Shown: positions 1 to 9,219 of the stretch, in pieces
How positions within the stretch are numbered: position 1 is the first letter of the stretch
How the letters are laid out: each line of letters opens with the position of its first letter
Assembly: GCA_903928075.1 (NCBI GenBank)
Contig: CAIYPD010000021.1
Coordinates: 1-39,898 of the forward strand
Source: Candidatus Firestoneibacteriota bacterium
GTDB taxonomy: Bacteria; Oederibacteriota; D2-FULL-39-29
DNA: 39,898 nucleotides
Direction: 5' to 3'
Made by a program: the position numbers and the translations under genes
The notes under the pieces: generated by a model
Databases searched by the model: none
Told to the model about the DNA's origin: nothing
Seen by the model: only the letters and a program-made list of their open reading frames with translations

Positions 1-62
1 TGAATTACATGCACTCGTACCAATTCTCGTTGACTCATTGCGATTACATCCTTTTCTGTCAT
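1..62 (-). CDS. Transposase N-terminus (partial, possibly ISNCY-like)
   Basis: Only the first 20 codons lie in the window; the gene runs off the left edge. The start ATG at 60-62 follows a good ribosome site (GGAGGT at 66-71). The visible protein begins MTEKDVIAMSQRELVRVHVI, which resembles the N-terminus that precedes the helix-turn-helix of ISNCY-type transposases (MSQxELxRLHVI). The family call rests on these few residues and on the repeated DNA just upstream, so it is tentative. Confidence 0.55.
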   Translation of the reverse strand, partial: MTEKDVIAMSQRELVRVHVI

Positions 63-91
63 AGTACCTCCAAAAAGATACTATACCAGAT

Positions 92-139
92 AGGACATTT
101 CTACTTTGGTAATACAGGACATTATCACATTGGTATTAC
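92..139. repeat. Two tandem 24-bp direct repeats in the IS end
   Basis: Positions 92-115 and 116-139 are two head-to-tail 24-bp units that match at 19 of 24 positions. Both begin AGGACATT and contain TTGGTA. A partial third AGG follows. Iterated units of this kind near an IS end often serve as transposase binding sites; that role is inferred. Confidence 0.6.
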
Positions 140-233
140 AGGTTTTAATACTGGTGTTCGCAAAATAGAATACAATTAATAGCAGTTTAGCATTTTTAAA
201 TATTAGTATATGCTTTTTTTGTAAAATACCATT

Positions 234-1406
234 TTAGCGGGAGCCTTCTTGAGTATATGGAAGGAACTTAATGCAAACGGGGGAGGGGATTTTAATCTTT
301 TGTCCTATGGATTTAAGCAAACCGGTAACCTGGTCAATCCGGAAAATTACAAGGTTGTCGGATTTTTGATTAGCTGCCAAAAGATACTGCCCTGTCGGAT
401 CAATACAAAAGTTACGCGGGCCGCTGCCTTGCGTGGATTCAAAGCCGGAAATATTAAGCCGGCCGGTTATTTCCTCTATTGAAAATATAACTATACTGTC
501 GTGGCCACGGTTGGAACCATAAAGAAATTTTCCTGAGGGATGCACCTGCACTTCGGCGCAGTAGCTTTTTCCGGTAAAACCCTCAGGCAAGGTTGAGAGG
601 GTTTGGAGCTCACGCAAAATTCCTTTTTCTTCATTAAGAGTAACAGCGGTCATAGTCGAATTTAGTTCATTAATAATGTATGCAAACCGACCGGAAGGGT
701 GACGGGCAAAATGCCTGGGTCCTGATTTAGCCTCTAAAATAAGTGATTTCGGCTCATTTGGGGTCAGAACTCCTTTTTCTCCGTTATACCTGTAAGAAAA
801 TATCCGGTCCAGCCCCAGATCTGCAACAAAAGCATATTTTCCCGAAGAGTCGAGATTTATTGAATGACAGTGAGCTTCCCGCGGTTTAGCACTATTTTCG
901 GTATCTTTATGAACTATTACACAGGAAGGTTCAGCAAGTTTTCCCTCCGGCCCTATAGGGAGAACCGCAACGCTCCCTCCGGAATAATTTGCGACAAGAA
1001 CATTCTTTCCTTCTTTATCAATACTGAGATGGCAGGGCCCGGCGCCGCCGGATGACTGCTGATTCAGTAGTGTCAGTTTTCCGGTAAGCGCATCTATAGC
1101 AAAAGCGCTGACAATTCCGGTTTTTGCACTTACCTCACCCACGGCATACAATAACTTCCGTTTAGGATGCACCGCTAAAAACGACGGGTTTTCGATTTCC
1201 CCGGCAGGAACACCTTCACTGAGCTTTCCTTCCTTCAGGTCAAACTTTAGCAGGTAGATACCTTTGCTCTCTGTTTTTTTTGTGTAGGTACCAACATATA
1301 CATTCATCAAGCTAATATTCTCCCCGGCGCAACTTATGGCGATAGATATAAGCAGGATAATACCTGCAATATATTTCTTTGCTCTAAACATAGTTGAGTA
1401 TAGCAT
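234..1406 (-). CDS. Lactonase, seven-bladed beta-propeller (6-phosphogluconolactonase-like)
   Basis: A 390-residue protein of the lactonase family that includes the YbhE-type 6-phosphogluconolactonase of the pentose phosphate pathway. Blade motifs recur through the chain: YVGTYT near residue 37, then GAGPCHLSID, EAHCHSINLD, GPRHFARHPSGRF, VQVHPSGKFLYGSNRG and GPRNFCIDPTG. The N-terminus is hydrophobic and ends in AISCAG, which could be a weak lipobox, so the enzyme may be exported. That would be unusual for a cytosolic sugar-phosphate step, and the true substrate is open. There is no clear ribosome site before the first ATG. The Met at residue 6 (1389-1391) directly follows a TATACT box and is an alternative start. 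Confidence 0.8.
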   Translation of the reverse strand: MLYSTMFRAKKYIAGIILLISIAISCAGENISLMNVYVGTYTKKTESKGIYLLKFDLKEGKLSEGVPAGEIENPSFLAVHPKRKLLYAVGEVSAKTGIVSAFAIDALTGKLTLLNQQSSGGAGPCHLSIDKEGKNVLVANYSGGSVAVLPIGPEGKLAEPSCVIVHKDTENSAKPREAHCHSINLDSSGKYAFVADLGLDRIFSYRYNGEKGVLTPNEPKSLILEAKSGPRHFARHPSGRFAYIINELNSTMTAVTLNEEKGILRELQTLSTLPEGFTGKSYCAEVQVHPSGKFLYGSNRGHDSIVIFSIEEITGRLNISGFESTQGSGPRNFCIDPTGQYLLAANQKSDNLVIFRIDQVTGLLKSIGQKIKIPSPVCIKFLPYTQEGSR

Positions 1407-1412
1407 ATTAAG

Positions 1413-1627
1413 GAGAGTTCATAAAGTTCTAAAGATTTGTAAAGTAAAAGCGGTGAATCTTTATTTAAGCCTCAGAGATGACAAGAATAGAATATTTGTT
1501 CTTTTTACAATATAACTTCAATGATTTTAGACCTTATGAACGCTATGAACCTTACAAACTTTATCTCGCTTTGTCAACTATCGTTGACAATGATATATCC
1601 TTCCTATCGAGAAAAGCTTTGCTTATA
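1413..1627. repeat. Intergenic repeat element, copy A
   Basis: The gap between the lactonase and msrA holds GTTCATAAAGTT/TTTGTAAAGT words on the left and the complementary words (TATGAACC, CCTTACAAAC) on the right. A structured core at 1557-1627 matches 11865-11934 closely. Inside it is a strong dyad, TTGTCAAC-N4-GTTGACAA at 1571-1590, set between TCTCG and CGAGA. The core overlaps the msrA stop codon. No gene is seen here. It may be a small mobile repeat or a structured RNA. Confidence 0.6.
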
Positions 1628-2219
1628 GACCTGTCCGAAGGACATGACATCCCGACTGTCCGCTCTTCTTAAAGTACTTCTGGTGATATTCCTCGGCTTT
1701 GTAAAATTCCTTGGCGGGGACAACTTCGGTGACAATTTTTTCGGAAAATACTTTTTTCTTTTCCTGGTCGGCGATAAAATCCAGGGCTTCTTTTTTCTGG
1801 GTTTCGTTGTGGTAAAAGATAACCGATCTGTACTGGCTACCAACATCCGGACCCTGTCTGTTCATAGTCGTAGGGTCATGAAGCCGGAAGAATATATCCA
1901 GCAATTGTTTGTAGTTGATGAGTTTTGGGTCATAGTAAACTTCGACCGCTTCGGCGTGACCTGTTGTCCCCGTACAGACATCTTTATAGACAGGATTTTT
2001 GGTATGCCCCCCGGAATAACCGGCAAAGCTTTTAACAACGCCCTTTTGTAGATCAAAAAGGTCCTGCACGCCCCAGAAGCAGCCGCCGGCAAAAGCGGCT
2101 TTTTGAAGATTTTCCATACCAGCAACCCCCTTAACCTCTTCTGCGGGCACATTTTCTTTACAACCCGCAAAAGTAAGAAGCGCCATAAAACATCCAGATA
2201 AAAGAATCAGTATTTTCAT
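1623..2219 (-). CDS. msrA: Peptide-methionine (S)-S-oxide reductase MsrA, probable lipoprotein
   Basis: Reduces methionine S-sulfoxide in proteins, repairing oxidative damage. The catalytic GCFWG motif is present with the nucleophile at Cys47. Conserved HAEAVEVYYDP and GSQYRSVIFY segments follow, and a C-terminal Cys in SGQSGC may be the resolving cysteine. The first 20 residues are a hydrophobic signal ending FAGC, so the protein is probably a lipoprotein acting in the periplasm. It lies 61 bp downstream of the TPR gene and may be the last gene of the efflux operon, or may have its own start. The ribosome site is weak. Confidence 0.9.
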   Translation of the reverse strand: MKILILLSGCFMALLTFAGCKENVPAEEVKGVAGMENLQKAAFAGGCFWGVQDLFDLQKGVVKSFAGYSGGHTKNPVYKDVCTGTTGHAEAVEVYYDPKLINYKQLLDIFFRLHDPTTMNRQGPDVGSQYRSVIFYHNETQKKEALDFIADQEKKKVFSEKIVTEVVPAKEFYKAEEYHQKYFKKSGQSGCHVLRTGL

Positions 2220-2280
2220 CTTCTTAGCATAGAGTATTTCCCTAAAGGAGTATATGATATTGGTCAGTCACAAGCATAAA

Positions 2281-3012
2281 CTATCGCTTTAAATCTTTGA
2301 GTAACTCTTCGGCTTCTTTTTTATCGTAGAGGTAATAGTTAGCTGCTATTGCGGGAGTTATAGTTTCCAGAACATTTTCGAGAAGCATAATTGCCTCTTT
2401 TTTCTTTCCCTGATTTTTATAAATGCGGGCAAGATCAACAGCTGCCATAGTTAAATTTGGCCGGATTTCCAGAGATTCTTTCAGCAGTTCTATTGCTTTT
2501 TCCGTGCTTCCGCCAAACAAACCCGGCACCTGATAATAATAATTAGCCAGAGCAACTTTTGCTATGAGGTGCGCAGGATCAAGTTCCAGCGCTCTTTCAA
2601 ATTCCTTTTTTATTTCGCCGGCCGCGCCTATGGCGTTAAAGATGCCTTTTAACTGGGCACATCTTCCCAGACCGGCAGCATAATAAAAATGCGCGTCGGC
2701 GCTTTTCTCATCAAGCTTTAGAGCTTTTTTTGCAAACTCCGCACCCTTTTCGTAAGTTGCCCGTTTCTCGTCTTCTGTTTTAAGGCCTTCCCCGTAAAAA
2801 AGGTGGCACCTTGATAAAAGAATCAGGGCTTTCACATTGCCCGGTTCTTTTTCCGCTATCTGCGCGGCTATTTCTTTGGCCTTTACGGCATTTTCTTTAT
2901 CCAGGTGTCTTGCATCAAATAACTCGAGCGCCCTGGTATAAAGAGCGCCGGTATCTTCGGCTCTCAGGATAGATATACCTATTAGAAGTATAAGGCTGCA
3001 ATATTTCATCAT
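2281..3012 (-). CDS. Exported tetratricopeptide-repeat protein
   Basis: A 243-residue protein with an N-terminal signal peptide (cleavage probably after ILRA) followed by several TPR-like helical pairs. Recognisable segments are KEPGNVKALILLSRCHLFYG, KALKLDEKSADAHFYYAAGLG, ALELDPAHLIAKVALANYYY and SLEIRPNLTMAAVDLARIYK. The spacing resembles TatT-type TPR proteins that partner TRAP transporters, although no TRAP genes are adjacent here. Its start overlaps the end of the acyl carrier-like gene by 4 bp, so the two are translationally coupled. It probably acts as a periplasmic scaffold; the partner is unknown. Confidence 0.7.
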   Translation of the reverse strand: MMKYCSLILLIGISILRAEDTGALYTRALELFDARHLDKENAVKAKEIAAQIAEKEPGNVKALILLSRCHLFYGEGLKTEDEKRATYEKGAEFAKKALKLDEKSADAHFYYAAGLGRCAQLKGIFNAIGAAGEIKKEFERALELDPAHLIAKVALANYYYQVPGLFGGSTEKAIELLKESLEIRPNLTMAAVDLARIYKNQGKKKEAIMLLENVLETITPAIAANYYLYDKKEAEELLKDLKR

Positions 3013-3254
3013 GTCTGCTTTTTATTTTTAATCCTTTCTTCAACAGCCTTTAAAAGATCGTTCACAGTTTTCGAATACATAACTGTCCTATCGGTGAGAA
3101 TGTCAATTTTATATTTATCCTCAAGAGCCATTTCTATCTCTGCCATATCCAGATAATCAGCACCCAAATCCTCGGCAAACCTGGTTTCAGGTTTTATTTC
3201 TTTGTTCTTTACATCTATGGTCTTAGATATAACAGCCTTTAAGTCGTTAAGCAT
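3009..3254 (-). CDS. Acyl carrier protein-like, lacking the phosphopantetheine serine
   Basis: An 81-residue protein with the overall pattern of an acyl carrier protein: acidic, helical, with ETRFAEDLGAD before the attachment site and ALEDKYKIDI after it. The normal DSL motif, whose serine carries 4'-phosphopantetheine, reads DYL here with Tyr34 (codon TAT). A serine codon TCT would differ by one base. As written, the protein cannot be charged. The ribosome site is strong (GGGAGGG). It lies 46 bp after the RND gene and overlaps the TPR gene. It may be a non-acylated regulatory homologue, or the base may be an assembly error. Confidence 0.8.
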   Translation of the reverse strand: MLNDLKAVISKTIDVKNKEIKPETRFAEDLGADYLDMAEIEMALEDKYKIDILTDRTVMYSKTVNDLLKAVEERIKNKKQT

Positions 3255-3300
3255 TCGTCCCTCCCGCTTTAATAAACCTAATCAGCTTTAATTAAATAAA

Positions 3301-6300
3301 TCAGGCTTTGGTTGTTACTTTCGCTTTCAGCTTTTTTTTGCTTAAAGTGTCAAATATATCATACACAACCGGTATGATATAGAGAGTGATAAAGGTCGAA
3401 AGTAAGAGCCCGCCAACAACCGATATCCCCATAGGTATCTGCAATTCCATACCCGTTTCCTTTCCCAGCGCTATGGGAAGAAGAGCAAAGAGCGTGGCCA
3501 GGGCCGTCATAAGTATGGGTCTGAGCCTTGTTTCCGCCGCTCCTACAATAGCCTTCCTCTTGTCCTTTTCAACTTCACGCCGCTTTATCACAAAGTCAAT
3601 AAGCACAATAGCATTGGTTGCAACTATACCCACGAGCATTATTAGCCCGATTACTGCGGTTACACCAAGCGGTGTTCCGGTTATAAAGAGAGCGATTAAG
3701 GCGCCGGTTATTGCAAATGGAACCGAAAGCAGCACGGTGAACGGATGAATGAAGGATTCATAAAGTGAGGCCAGAATCATGTATATTAAAAGTATCGACA
3801 TCAGGAATGTCAGCCCCAGGGTTACAAAAGCTTCTCTCCTGTCCTTCTCGGCGCCGCCAAATTCGTAGAAATATCCCTGAGGAAGGCTTATTTTATCAAG
3901 CACCTTCTGTACATCAGTAACAACTGCGGAGAGATCCCTGCCGGCATAGTCAGCTGTGACACTAACCAATCTTTTTGCGTTTTCCCTGTCAACCTGAGCC
4001 GGGCCTTCGCTGTTTTTAAAATCAACCACATCTTTTAATGGAATAACAAAGCCCAAAGGAGAAGATATCGGAACTTCCAGTAAATCCTTTGAGGTTTTGC
4101 GGTATTTTTCTGTAAGCCTTACCCTGATATTTGACTCGGTTCCTGCCTCCCTGAATATGGAAGCAATACCCCCGTCAACAGCGGAAGTCATCTCGGAACC
4201 CACCTGGGCAACCGTAAGCCCGTATTTTGTAAGTTTATCCCTGTTAAAACTCAAAGTAAATTCCGGAAGCCCCTGTTCCATACTGGAGGCAGGTGATTTA
4301 ATGCCGGAAACCCCTTTGAGTTTTCCGGTCAAATCCGCGCCTATTCTTTTTAACAGGTCAAGGTCTTCACCGTAGATTTTTATTTCTATGGGCCTTGAAG
4401 AACCTGTACTGAAACCGGCGGCCTGCATGCTTATGTCTGCTCCCTTATTCTCTTTTCCCGCGCGATCTAAGGCATCGTAAAGATCTTTATCCTTAATCCC
4501 CTTCTGACCGGGAATTAAGCTGACCATAACCTGCGCAGATTCTGTGCCTGAGGCCTGACCCCGGAAAGCCCTGGCAGCCGCGCTGGTGCCAATATTCATG
4601 GAGATGTTTTCAAGATTATCAGCACAGGCAGCTCTAAGTTCTTTTTCTACCCTGTCTGTGACTTTCTCAGTAGCATCCAAAGATGACCCTTTGGGAAGCT
4701 TGACCATAACCTGATATTTTCCTGATACGAATGACGGAATAAATTCTTTTCCTATCCGGCTGAACATGACACCTGTCAGAACCAGTATACCGGCAAGTAT
4801 AAGGAGTACTTTGCCCTTATGCGAAAGGGCGGTGTGCAGGGAGCGCCCATAGGCTTTTTTGAACCGGTCATACCGGGTATTGCTATCTGCCTCGTGGGAA
4901 CCTATACCTTTATCAAAAAGTTTTGATGCCAGCATGGGAACAATGGTAAAGGCCACTATTAGAGAACCTGTAAGCGCAAAAAACACCGTGGCACCAAAGG
5001 CTTTAAAGAGTTGGACAGCCATGCCTTCTGCAAAAACAATGGGAAGGAAAACGATAACCGTGACTATGGTAGAAGATATAACGGGTACCGCCACTTCCTT
5101 GGAGCCTTCCACAGCCGCCGTAAAAGCGCTCTCTCCGAGCTGGCGCCGCCGGAAAATATTTTCCATGACCACGACGGAGTCATCCACCAAGCGCCCGAGC
5201 GCGATGACCAAGCCGCCGAGAGTCATAATGTTTATAGTATATCCGGTAAAATACATCGAGGTAAAAGCGATAAGTAATGAAATCGGTATGGAGATACATA
5301 TTATAAGCGTCGGATTCACCTTGCCCAAAAAGAGGAATATTATTATCGCGGCGAGTACCGCGCCTTCCAATGCGCTTTTTATAAGGGCGTTAATCGAATC
5401 GCTTATTATCGTTGAGGTGTCAAAATTGATGGTATAACCAAGTCCTTCAGGAAATTCCTTTTCAATTACTTTGAGTGATTTTCTGACATTAGCGGCTACC
5501 TCAACGGTGTTCGCGTCAGTTTCTTTCATAACAATCATCGAGATGCTTCGCGAACCGTTTATTTTAGATTTTCCTATTTCGTCCGCGTAGGAATCGTTGA
5601 CTTTTCCCACATCCTTCACGAAAATCGGGGCACCGTTCTTCATCCCGACTATGATATTTTCTATTTCTTCAGGTTTTTTAAATTCGCCTTCGCCTCTCAC
5701 CAAAAATTCGGTATCGGCGGCATCCGCGATATTTCCGGCGGAAACATTAAGGTTTTCCATTCTTATCTTTCCAAGAATCTGCGAAAGAGATATTCCGTAA
5801 GCGTATAATTTCTGCCGGTCGCAGTTGACTTGTATCTCCCTGTCTCTGCCCCCGATAACATAGACCGAGGCAACACCCTTGGTTCTTTCAAGTTTTGGCT
5901 GCATATTGTCGGTGCAAAATTTATTTATCATCTGCACATCTAAATTATAATTTTTATTTGACCGTACCGACATTACCAGCACAGGAATACCGCTGGTGTC
6001 CATTTTTATTATAACGGGATCCTTGGCATCGGAAGGGAGATAGTTCTTTATCCTGCCTACCCGGTCCCTTATCTGGTTGGTAGCTTCATCAAGATTCTCT
6101 CCCCAGTTGAATTCAGCGTTAATGACACAGACGCCTTCTGAACTGGTGGATTTGGCATTTTTAATACCGGAAACACTGCGAATGGCCGTCTCTAAGGGCC
6201 TAGTCAAACCTTTTTCCACCTCAAGCGGCCCGGCACCCGGGTATTCGGTCACGACCATCAAATTGGGAAAGGTCAGTGACGGAATAAGTTCCGTTTTCAA

Positions 6301-6393
6301 ATATAGAAGACTGATAAGGCCTAGGACTGCAAAAATCAGCATAAGCATTATCGTGGTTACCGGCCTTTTAACTGAAAAATCAAATATATTCAT
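3301..6393 (-). CDS. RND-family efflux permease (inner-membrane pump)
   Basis: A 1030-residue proton-driven pump of the resistance-nodulation-division superfamily, forming the inner-membrane part of a tripartite exporter. The N-terminus (MNIFDFSVKRPVTTIML) is typical of the AcrB-like group. The TM4 motif GRLVDDSVVVMENI keeps the two adjacent aspartates of the proton relay. A second half-repeat begins near GKVLLILAGILV, and the tail has TNAIVLIDFVIKRR. The length fits the family. The gene follows its adaptor by 26 bp and has a ribosome site GGGAGAGG. The substrate cannot be read from sequence. Confidence 0.95.
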   Translation of the reverse strand: MNIFDFSVKRPVTTIMLMLIFAVLGLISLLYLKTELIPSLTFPNLMVVTEYPGAGPLEVEKGLTRPLETAIRSVSGIKNAKSTSSEGVCVINAEFNWGENLDEATNQIRDRVGRIKNYLPSDAKDPVIIKMDTSGIPVLVMSVRSNKNYNLDVQMINKFCTDNMQPKLERTKGVASVYVIGGRDREIQVNCDRQKLYAYGISLSQILGKIRMENLNVSAGNIADAADTEFLVRGEGEFKKPEEIENIIVGMKNGAPIFVKDVGKVNDSYADEIGKSKINGSRSISMIVMKETDANTVEVAANVRKSLKVIEKEFPEGLGYTINFDTSTIISDSINALIKSALEGAVLAAIIIFLFLGKVNPTLIICISIPISLLIAFTSMYFTGYTINIMTLGGLVIALGRLVDDSVVVMENIFRRRQLGESAFTAAVEGSKEVAVPVISSTIVTVIVFLPIVFAEGMAVQLFKAFGATVFFALTGSLIVAFTIVPMLASKLFDKGIGSHEADSNTRYDRFKKAYGRSLHTALSHKGKVLLILAGILVLTGVMFSRIGKEFIPSFVSGKYQVMVKLPKGSSLDATEKVTDRVEKELRAACADNLENISMNIGTSAAARAFRGQASGTESAQVMVSLIPGQKGIKDKDLYDALDRAGKENKGADISMQAAGFSTGSSRPIEIKIYGEDLDLLKRIGADLTGKLKGVSGIKSPASSMEQGLPEFTLSFNRDKLTKYGLTVAQVGSEMTSAVDGGIASIFREAGTESNIRVRLTEKYRKTSKDLLEVPISSPLGFVIPLKDVVDFKNSEGPAQVDRENAKRLVSVTADYAGRDLSAVVTDVQKVLDKISLPQGYFYEFGGAEKDRREAFVTLGLTFLMSILLIYMILASLYESFIHPFTVLLSVPFAITGALIALFITGTPLGVTAVIGLIMLVGIVATNAIVLIDFVIKRREVEKDKRKAIVGAAETRLRPILMTALATLFALLPIALGKETGMELQIPMGISVVGGLLLSTFITLYIIPVVYDIFDTLSKKKLKAKVTTKA

Positions 6394-6419
6394 TTAACAC
6401 CTCTCCCTTAAGCAGTAGC

Positions 6420-7352
6420 TTACTTTGTAAGACCGGAATCTTTTACTCTTAAACCATCCTGGATAACATTAAAGTCGCTGTTTGCGATAAGTTCGCCGGG
6501 ATTCAACCCTTTTTTAATTTCAATTTCCAGACCGTTGTCATAACCCGTTTGCACGAGCGTCTTTTTTGCAATCTTATCTTTTATACCAAAGACATATACC
6601 TCACCGGCTTTTCTGATAAGAGCATTCCGGGGTATCACTACTGCGGAGCCTTTTGATGCGACAACAACCTCCACTTCTGCGGACATTCCGGCTTTGATAA
6701 GCCCGTCTTTGTTATCCGCCAAGATTTCGACCTTGCTGGTGTGGTTTAGGGGATCTGCAGTCGGGGCGACCGTGTAGACATTACCGGTAAAAACCTTGTC
6801 GGCATAGGCCTCAAGCATTACCTTTGCGGCCTGCCCGACCTTTATCCTGCTGATATCAGATTCTACTATTGTTAAAACTATCTTTACCTTGCTTAAGTCT
6901 CCGACGGAGGCAACGGGAGTAGCGCCCGCAACCGAGCCCATCATGGCGCTTATGGTTGCGCCTACATCAAGATATTTTTTTAGTATTACACCACCGGCCG
7001 GACTTTTTACAGGGTTCTGCGTGAATTCATAGCCGACCTCATCCCTGTCAATATAAGCTATAACATCATCCTTTTTCACTATCTGGCCTTCTTCCACCAG
7101 ATACTTTACCAGCCGTCCGGAGCCCTTGGAATAAATATTGTTCTGTTCAAACGGGTAGACCGTCCCGATGGAACTTATTTTGTCCTCTATAATGGAAAGT
7201 TTAGCCCTAACCGTATATATTGGAAGCCCTTCTGACTTTGACTCCGTAGCAGCAAAAGCTTCCTTAGTAACATCCTGCTTTTTGCCGCAACCAAAGACAG
7301 TAATAAGAACCAGAACCGCTGACACAATATATAACCTTTTATTTTTTAACAT
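6420..7352 (-). CDS. Periplasmic adaptor (membrane fusion protein, RND type)
   Basis: Links the RND pump to the outer-membrane channel. I choose the ATG at 7350-7352 because GGAGGAG precedes it; an upstream TTG in frame is less likely. The 310-residue product has a lipoprotein signal ending VFGC. A lipoyl-type hairpin follows (GRLVKYLVEEGQIVKKDDVIAYID, later AGGVILKKYLDVGATI), then beta-barrel segments (KVGQAAKVMLEA) and a C-terminal domain (VVIPRNALIRKAGEVYVF). It overlaps the end of the tolC-like gene by 14 bp, so translation is probably coupled. Confidence 0.92.
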   Translation of the reverse strand: MLKNKRLYIVSAVLVLITVFGCGKKQDVTKEAFAATESKSEGLPIYTVRAKLSIIEDKISSIGTVYPFEQNNIYSKGSGRLVKYLVEEGQIVKKDDVIAYIDRDEVGYEFTQNPVKSPAGGVILKKYLDVGATISAMMGSVAGATPVASVGDLSKVKIVLTIVESDISRIKVGQAAKVMLEAYADKVFTGNVYTVAPTADPLNHTSKVEILADNKDGLIKAGMSAEVEVVVASKGSAVVIPRNALIRKAGEVYVFGIKDKIAKKTLVQTGYDNGLEIEIKKGLNPGELIANSDFNVIQDGLRVKDSGLTK

Positions 7353-8700
7353 ATTCTCCTCCAATTTTTCCTATAGCTTTTCTAAGTTTTTCTTTCGCCA
7401 GTATCTGGTCGTATAAGGACTGATAATAGCTGATTTCTGTTTGAAGATAACTTACCTCGGTATCAAGTACATCCAGGTTTGTGGATAAGCCCTGCGTATA
7501 GCGTTCTTTAACCATATTGAGACTTTCTTTTGCCATGCCTATATTTTCGGCCTGGGCAATAATAGTTTTTTCGGTGGCTTCCAGGGTAAGGAAAGCTCCT
7601 TTCACTTCTATATTAATGCCATCTAAAAGCTGTATTTTCGCTATTAAGACTTGCTTTAAATTGGCTTCTGCCTCATCATACTTTCCGCTTGCTGAAAAAC
7701 CGTCAAAAAGCGGTATCGAAATTATACCTCCCGCATCCCAGCCTGTGGCCCAGGCCGTGTCGTTAGGCGGAAGCTGGGCGCCCATATTAGTAGAATAATT
7801 TGCCGTAATTGTGAATGAGGGCCTAAAGCCCGCAACCGCGATATTTAAAGCAGCCTGCAGCATTTTTATTCTTTCTGTCATCTGTTTTATTTCCACTCTG
7901 TTTTCAAACGCGCTATTTAAACAGACGGCCAGATCAAAAGTTTCCTTTTCATATTTAAATTCGCCTATTACGGTATACTTGTCGTTTCTCTCCGAGCTCA
8001 GGCTGTTATTAAAACCCATTAGCGCAAGTTCATATCCATTTTTCGCGCGGTTCAACTGTGGTTCTATATTAGCCAGCTGCACCTTAGCCCGGAGCAGTTC
8101 AAATTTTGACGCTAAACCGGCTTCATATCTTTTTTCAACCACTATAACATGAGCCTCAAGTGATTTTTTTGTTTCCTCAAGAACTTTAACCATCTGCGCC
8201 GACATTAAAAGAGAATAAAAGCCGCTTTTTACTTCATAGGTAATATCCTGAATGGTTTTCTCCAGGTCTTTTTCTGCAATATTTTTATTTGCTTCGGCAA
8301 TTTCAACCAAACCCTGTATTTTTCCCCAGGTGAAGACCGGCCAGGCCAAAGAAAGTTTTGCCACATACATATCTCCGAGCCTGTCTGCCGTAACATTCGG
8401 AAAAGGTATGTAATCCGTCTTTGGAACGCCGCCGGCGGTGAAAACTGGTATTTTAATGGGGTCCCCATAAACATACTGGGATAAAGCTGAGTTTTTGGTA
8501 TAAATTCCGGTAGCTGAAAGCTGAGGGTAAAGCAGGCCGGTGGAGGAAGTTAATCCACCTTCGGTCGCTTTTACTTTTTCTTTCGCCGCAACTATTGCCC
8601 GGTTATGAGCCAGAGCGTAACTTACACTATCCTCAAGTGTCAACTCTTCGGCCAAAAATCCAAAACAAAAAATAATATTTAATATTAATAACTTCTTCAT
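7339..8700 (-). CDS. TolC-family outer-membrane efflux protein
   Basis: A 453-residue outer-membrane channel of the TolC family. A short signal peptide (ending near FGFLAEE) precedes ELTLEDSVSYALAHNRAI, the usual opening of the first helical repeat. The second repeat appears around FDLAVCLNSAFENRVEIKQM. Long charged coiled-coil helices and a conserved RYTQGLSTNLDVLDTE segment near the end support the call. The start codon overlaps the marR stop (ATGA), so the regulator and channel are translated from one message. Confidence 0.93.
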   Translation of the reverse strand: MKKLLILNIIFCFGFLAEELTLEDSVSYALAHNRAIVAAKEKVKATEGGLTSSTGLLYPQLSATGIYTKNSALSQYVYGDPIKIPVFTAGGVPKTDYIPFPNVTADRLGDMYVAKLSLAWPVFTWGKIQGLVEIAEANKNIAEKDLEKTIQDITYEVKSGFYSLLMSAQMVKVLEETKKSLEAHVIVVEKRYEAGLASKFELLRAKVQLANIEPQLNRAKNGYELALMGFNNSLSSERNDKYTVIGEFKYEKETFDLAVCLNSAFENRVEIKQMTERIKMLQAALNIAVAGFRPSFTITANYSTNMGAQLPPNDTAWATGWDAGGIISIPLFDGFSASGKYDEAEANLKQVLIAKIQLLDGINIEVKGAFLTLEATEKTIIAQAENIGMAKESLNMVKERYTQGLSTNLDVLDTEVSYLQTEISYYQSLYDQILAKEKLRKAIGKIGGEYVKK

Positions 8701-9188
8701 TTGCCACCTTCCTTTACTTTAATCTTCTTCTCCATTTTTTCGCTTATCTCCTCTAAAACCGCGGCAAATTGCTCTGTCGTGGAAACCAATCGTTCTTGAT
8801 CTTCTTTTTCAAGCATACTCATCATCTTAATAACATTTTCCTTGTGATGAATATCGCACTCCGCCATAGCTTTTTTACCCTTCCCGGTAAATTCAATATA
8901 TATTACGCGGCGGTCTTTCCCGTCAAGCACCCGTTTTGCAAATTTATTTTTTACAAGTTTATCAACGACATGGGTTGCCGTAGGCAAAGGCATGCCGCAG
9001 GCGTGGGCAAGTTCCGACATCTTGTATTTTTCCTGTTCCTTGAAAAGTTGCAATATCCTTAACTCGGATATGGTGAAATTTAACATCGGGTTTTGGGTGC
9101 CGGTAAGCATAATCTTAGAGTTTATCTTCGGCATTATTTTCATAAAAGTATGTCTCACTTTTTCTATTCTATCGTAAATATTTTCCAT
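8697..9188 (-). CDS. MarR-family transcriptional regulator
   Basis: A 163-residue winged-helix repressor. The core is YKMSELAHACGMPLPTATHVVDKLVKN (recognition helix region, residues about 57-83) followed by the wing KRVLDGKDRRVIYIEFTGKGKK. It heads the efflux operon, and its promoter carries a dyad over the -10 box, so it most likely represses itself and the pump genes until an effector binds. The ribosome site is CGGAGGCG. Confidence 0.93.
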   Translation of the reverse strand: MENIYDRIEKVRHTFMKIMPKINSKIMLTGTQNPMLNFTISELRILQLFKEQEKYKMSELAHACGMPLPTATHVVDKLVKNKFAKRVLDGKDRRVIYIEFTGKGKKAMAECDIHHKENVIKMMSMLEKEDQERLVSTTEQFAAVLEEISEKMEKKIKVKEGGK

Positions 9189-9219
9189 ACTCTACGCCTC
9201 CGGTTACTTTCACAAGAAA

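Larger units (their letters stand above)
1..142 (-). mobile_element. End of an insertion sequence, truncated by the window edge
   Basis: The partial transposase start plus the repeated DNA upstream of it look like the transposase-proximal end of an insertion sequence. The outer boundary is not certain; I place it near the last repeat unit at about 142. From 143 to 233 the sequence is AT-rich and I see no gene, terminator or further repeat before the stop codon of the lactonase gene. Confidence 0.45.

Noticed and set aside
4859-5437. 192-residue plus-strand frame inside the RND gene
   Set aside because: It lies wholly antisense to a well-supported 1030-residue transporter and shows no recognisable domain.
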